Positions 60,943-64,000 of a stretch of DNA of 64,000 nucleotides are shown piece by piece (position 1 is the stretch's first letter; every line of letters begins with the position of its first letter). A program made the position numbers and the translations under genes. The DNA is from Petrimonas mucosa (GTDB lineage: Bacteria; Bacteroidota; Bacteroidia; Bacteroidales; Dysgonomonadaceae), in contig NZ_LT608328.1 in assembly GCF_900095795.1 (NCBI RefSeq), forward strand, positions 496,001 through 560,000, given 5' to 3'. The notes beneath the pieces were generated by a model that saw only the letters and a list, made by a program, of their open reading frames with translations, ran no database searches and was not told the DNA's origin.

Positions 60943-61443
60943 TTAAACAAACAGTTTCTTTAATTGATCTACCCAAGCCTTTAACCTTGCATCGGTCAGG
61001 TCATATTCATTGTCTTCGTCAATTGGAAGCCCCACCCAGCGCCCGTCAACAACGGCTGAGGAGTCGTCATAGGTATATCCTTCGTCGTCTACGAAACCCA
61101 CCACTGTTGTCTTCTCCTTTATGGCATCGTAAATCACCTTCATCGACTCGGCGAAGCTGCTCGAATAGGAGGCGCTGTCGCCCAATGCAAAGATGGCAAC
61201 CAGCTTGTCGGACAGGTCGGCTTTCGAGAAAGAGGGGAGAAAGCTGTCCCAATCGTCCTGCAGATCACCAATTCCTGTTGTTGAGGTACCCAAAATGAGA
61301 TATTTATAGGGTTTGATGTCGTCAATCTTGATCGAGTCGACGTTAAACAGATCAGCATCGTCGTCGAAAAGGTTCCGGATGCTTTTGGCCACCGACTCGG
61401 TATTGCCGCCTGAAGTGCCGTAAAGAATTGCTATATTGCTCAT
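60943..61443 (-). CDS. fldA: Flavodoxin
   Basis: 166 aa, long-chain type. FMN phosphate loop YGTSGGNTES at 8-17, then ILGTSTTGIGDLQDDWDSFL, IFALGDSASYSSSFAES and VGFVDDEGYTYDDSSAVVDGRWVGLPIDEDNE. It carries electrons at low potential, for example to pyruvate or isoprenoid enzymes. Monocistronic, with a terminator after it. Confidence 0.94.
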   Translation of the reverse strand: MSNIAILYGTSGGNTESVAKSIRNLFDDDADLFNVDSIKIDDIKPYKYLILGTSTTGIGDLQDDWDSFLPSFSKADLSDKLVAIFALGDSASYSSSFAESMKVIYDAIKEKTTVVGFVDDEGYTYDDSSAVVDGRWVGLPIDEDNEYDLTDARLKAWVDQLKKLFV

Positions 61444-61582
61444 GTACGAAATTTTTGTGAAAGATATTGTTTAATCACTAAACAGTTCAGAGCTAAAAAT
61501 GTTTGAGAGGGTAGGGAAATTGACCAAATCTGCCCTAATGTTTGAAATTATCAGAAAAAAGATTATTTTTGCACTATAATTT

Positions 61583-61654
61583 GGCGCGGTAGTTCAATGG
61601 ATAGAATAGAAGTTTCCTAAACTTTTGATCCGGGTTCGATTCCCGGCCGGGCTA
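61583..61654 (+). tRNA. tRNA-Arg (anticodon CCT)
   Basis: A complete cloverleaf of 72 nt: acceptor 61583-61589, D arm GTTC/GAAT, anticodon stem GAAGT/ACTTT with loop TTCCTAA (anticodon 61616-61618), variable TGAT, T arm CCGGG-TTCGATT-CCCGG, acceptor CCGGGCT and discriminator A. The CCA end is not encoded. The acceptor has a G-U pair at 1-72 and a G-G mismatch at 4-69. It reads AGG codons. Confidence 0.9.
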
Positions 61655-61660
61655 CAAGGA

Positions 61661-61700
61661 AGAACCGACTGGCAACATCAGATGCCGGCCGGTTCTTTTT
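61661..61700. terminator. Terminator after tRNA-Arg, shared with the converging gene
   Basis: AGAACCG and CGGTTCT arms (61661-61667 with 61689-61695), plus partial pairing inside, precede TTTTT. The minus-strand gene ends inside it, so both strands may use it. Confidence 0.75.
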
Positions 61701-63627
61701 CATCTATGGCAATCCACCCGACGTGCCATCCCTCCAGCAGGGGTATACGGAGAATCACATCGTTGCCTTCGTATTGAGGTTGAATGACCAGATCCGGCTC
61801 TCCCGCCTTCTTCCAGACGAAAACCTGTTTCCCTGCCGCATCGCATCCGCGCAGCCTGAGGCAGGTCTCCTCCTGTTCGGAGATGCTGCAGTTCAGCAGG
61901 GTGACCGAACGCAGTTTCCCGCTCTCCGCTATCCGGGGTACAACGACAGCCTGGGCCGGGGTTTCCATGATGACCGGCAGCCGGTTGAAGGAGACCCAGT
62001 CGGCAATGTGCAGCAGGTTCAGGCGCTTCGCATTGGGCAAGTCGGCATCGAACGAGGGGATCACCGCCGTGCGTCCACCCTGCGGGGAGTGAAAGCAGGT
62101 TGCCTGTGTCAACCCTTCAGGTAGAGGAATTTCAGCAAGCAGGGTGTCCACTCCCCGCTCCCTGGCCACTTCCCATGCAGGCGCATCAAGCAGTATCCCG
62201 CGGTGCCTGAAAAGATCTCCGATCTCCGAATCGGTGAGTCCCCTGACCGCCTCCGCATCCATGAGGAGGGCCGACGGACGGTTTCCGTCGGGAGAGAACG
62301 GGAGACCTAGAAAGGATAGCGGGAGAACCTGATCGTTGGCTCCGGTGGTGATCCATCCGAAGGGAGCCTCCCCAGGCAGTTTTTCCCTTAACACCTGTTT
62401 CGGGCCGATATGGGGATCGAGCCCTCCCGGCTCGGTTCCCCGGTTGAACCGGGCGTACTCCTCGTAGAAGGGACGCCACTGCTGCAGCTTCCTGAAGTAG
62501 TTGCCGGCATACCACTCCATGGGTTCAGATGCGGAACAGATGATGGCGTATGAGAGCTGGGTTACGCCCATCGACAGGTAGAACATCGACTCGACGCACA
62601 ATCCGTGTGGGGACTTCCCGCTGGCGTAGTGGCGGTATCCCTCAATCTCGGCGGCAATCTCGCTTATGTCGGGATCGAGCCGGCGGATCTGCCGCGCCAT
62701 GTCGTACCCCTTCACGACCATTCCCCGCGGGGCATGGTCGTTGTAAAAGCCGTTTCCAGGCCGTGAAGCCGGCGTCAACCCCGTCTCCTCCTCCATTGCC
62801 CGGAAGATGGGATTCCAGTCCCTGCCCTCGAGAAGTTCCCTGTGGAAGTTGGCATGCTGCAGCCCCATGCGCGTTCTGGGCGAAACGGCGTGCACGCTCC
62901 TGGAGATGGTGCGTGCTACACTTGCCAGGCTCTCCTGTGAGAAGGCGATCCACTGTTCGCGAACCGCTCCCCCTTCAGCGTTTGCCTCCAGTGCCTCTAC
63001 CAGGCTCGTCCTGCTCCAGTGCCCGCCATACTCCTCATTGAAGTGGCGGATGCAGGTGTCGCAGAAACAGAGCTGCCGGGCAGGCCAATGGTTGGTCACC
63101 CGAAGGTCGTCATCCAGCCAGACGACTGCCGGCTGGCACATTTGGGCATAGAGAGCGTATACCTCCTTCAGGTACTCGTGGAAGCCCGGCTGGCGTGGGC
63201 AGTGTCCACTACGTGTAACTGCACCGGATGCATCGATGATCGTGCCCCATGCGGTGGGTATCAGCTCTTCTGAACCGCTTTCGAAGTTGTCGCCATGCCC
63301 CAGCGTGATTCCCTGGATGGAGGGGGTTACCCCGATCTCCCGCATCTTTTCAGCGGCGACAGCCATCGCCTCCGCCGATTTGCGGTGGGCCTCCATGGAA
63401 AGGGTCTCGAACTCCGCACAGAACCATACCTCCTCGAAGGTGTTGGGATAGGCCTGCATCGCCTGCAGCAGCTCGTTTCTCAAAACAGTGTCGTTGTGAT
63501 GTTCGGGCCACAGCCGCAGGATCATCTTGAAATCTGATGATGCGGTTTCAGGAGATTTTACTGACTCGATACAGGATGTTGTCAAAAGCATTCCTAAAAT
63601 GAGAATGGCAATAAATCTGGTCTTCAT
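61678..63627 (-). CDS. Glycoside hydrolase-like lipoprotein (TIM-barrel, family not determined)
   Basis: 649 aa with a lipobox LLTTSC (Cys19). The N-terminal half (about 30-400) looks like a glycosidase TIM barrel of the beta-galactosidase-like group: WFCAEFETL, VVWLDDDLRVTNHW, a Cys-containing LCFCDTCIRHFNEEYG typical of GH42-like barrels, and EIAAEIEGYRHYASG. The second half is beta-rich. I cannot assign a family or substrate. The base composition is much richer in G+C (two sampled 60-nt lines give 60% and 63%) than the S9 gene or the following gene (42% in one sampled line), suggesting recent acquisition. It is next to another CAZyme end at 63689. Confidence 0.75.
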   Translation of the reverse strand: MKTRFIAILILGMLLTTSCIESVKSPETASSDFKMILRLWPEHHNDTVLRNELLQAMQAYPNTFEEVWFCAEFETLSMEAHRKSAEAMAVAAEKMREIGVTPSIQGITLGHGDNFESGSEELIPTAWGTIIDASGAVTRSGHCPRQPGFHEYLKEVYALYAQMCQPAVVWLDDDLRVTNHWPARQLCFCDTCIRHFNEEYGGHWSRTSLVEALEANAEGGAVREQWIAFSQESLASVARTISRSVHAVSPRTRMGLQHANFHRELLEGRDWNPIFRAMEEETGLTPASRPGNGFYNDHAPRGMVVKGYDMARQIRRLDPDISEIAAEIEGYRHYASGKSPHGLCVESMFYLSMGVTQLSYAIICSASEPMEWYAGNYFRKLQQWRPFYEEYARFNRGTEPGGLDPHIGPKQVLREKLPGEAPFGWITTGANDQVLPLSFLGLPFSPDGNRPSALLMDAEAVRGLTDSEIGDLFRHRGILLDAPAWEVARERGVDTLLAEIPLPEGLTQATCFHSPQGGRTAVIPSFDADLPNAKRLNLLHIADWVSFNRLPVIMETPAQAVVVPRIAESGKLRSVTLLNCSISEQEETCLRLRGCDAAGKQVFVWKKAGEPDLVIQPQYEGNDVILRIPLLEGWHVGWIAIDEKEPAGI

Positions 63628-63688
63628 ATAAAATCAAAAATCATTTTGACAGAGCTCTTGAGGCCTTGGGGCATCCATCAGTTATAAC

Positions 63689-64000
63689 TTAATTAAGCGG
63701 AAATACCTGTTTGTCGATATTCCAGCCTTTCACCACCAGTTTTCTATTTTCAGGCAGTTTCTCCTGATTGACCTCTATGGTGATGGTTTTCTTCTCACCG
63801 GGAAGCAACGAGAAGAAGTTGTCGGTATAAAAAGAGGGGCGAATTGGAGATCCGCTGCCATCCAGAAATTGCAGCTGGGTGAAAAAGGCAATAGAGCCGG
63901 ATCTGTTGTTGATATCTATCTCAACAAAATAGCTATTGTTCTGCTTGCGTGTTTTGTAACTTACCTTGAGTTTGGCTTTTTTCAGTTTGGAGAGCTCCTG
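63689..64000 (-). CDS. C-terminal Ig-like domain of a GH2-type exo-glycosidase (partial)
   Basis: The minus strand is open from the window edge to a TAA at 63691-63689, 103 codons. The protein reads SYFVEIDINNRSGSIAFF, TQLQFLDGSGSPIRPSFY, TDNFFSLLPGEKKTITIEV, which matches the last Ig-like domain of GH2 beta-mannosidase and exo-beta-glucosaminidase proteins. It would be upstream of the lipoprotein gene at 61678 in the same direction with 61 nt between them, probably one carbohydrate operon that continues beyond the window. Confidence 0.75.
   Translation of the reverse strand, partial: QELSKLKKAKLKVSYKTRKQNNSYFVEIDINNRSGSIAFFTQLQFLDGSGSPIRPSFYTDNFFSLLPGEKKTITIEVNQEKLPENRKLVVKGWNIDKQVFPLN

Noticed and set aside
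1-64000. CRISPR arrays, prophage, conjugative or restriction systems
   Set aside because: No regularly spaced repeats and no cas, phage, tra or methylase genes are visible.

Overview
The window reads as a Bacteroidota chromosome, most likely order Bacteroidales; a Dysgonomonadaceae-type host is my guess from gene content only. The support is three SusC/SusD-type loci or parts of them, DUF5020, LytTR and T9SS PorW/SprE-like proteins, an infC-rpmI-rplT block, and promoters that fit the Bacteroidota pattern TTTG - about 20 nt - TAnnTTTG. I see no rRNA genes, CRISPR array, prophage or plasmid functions. There is one tRNA gene.

1-27,450 is an accessory carbohydrate region on the + strand. It opens with the end of a SusC gene, a SusD and a GH2 enzyme. 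Next comes an operon of SDR oxidoreductase, PfkB sugar kinase, 6-phosphogluconate dehydrogenase and a LarA-type nickel-pincer racemase/epimerase, facing a convergent AraC regulator. A long unit follows: UxuA mannonate dehydratase, a second SDR, two DUF6807 proteins, two Gfo/Idh/MocA proteins and SusC/SusD. A third operon holds Gfo/Idh/MocA, a tandem DUF1080 protein and another Gfo/Idh/MocA. The first and third operons share a palindromic operator overlapping the promoter -7 box, so they probably form one regulon. I infer uptake of an oligosaccharide, oxidation to 3-keto sugars, cleavage by the DUF1080 protein, and hexuronate/aldonate catabolism. The LarA-like protein may link D-mannonate to D-gluconate and so to the pentose phosphate pathway.

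27,450-31,830 is a minus-strand housekeeping group: VWA protein, unknown protein, LpxH, DUF59, RadC and EF-P. 31,860-32,480 is an internally deleted IS30-family element. 32,500-34,600 holds a purine permease with a DUF5020 outer membrane protein. 34,700-46,400 is a + strand run: CysS, YaaA, a Na+ symporter, AroA, a small Cys-containing membrane protein with a metal ABC permease, fructokinase, a PorW/SprE-like lipoprotein, RdgB and a Gfo/Idh/MocA protein.

46,450-47,712 is a decayed group II intron. 47,730-50,900 is a minus-strand metal-handling operon (Cys/His-rich protein, TonB receptor, HMA protein) with a structured intergenic segment. 51,150-54,690 carries thrS, infC, rpmI and rplT. After that come a LytTR regulator, a PNPOx-like protein, a thioredoxin and a TrmH-type methyltransferase. 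A phosphate permease gene collapsed to about 120 codons follows, then an S9 peptidase, a flavodoxin, tRNA-Arg(CCT), a GC-rich glycosidase-like lipoprotein and the end of another GH2-type enzyme.

Three loci (the IS30 element, the group II intron, the phosphate permease) all show internal deletions. Either this genome is decaying by deletion or the assembly is compressed at these sites.
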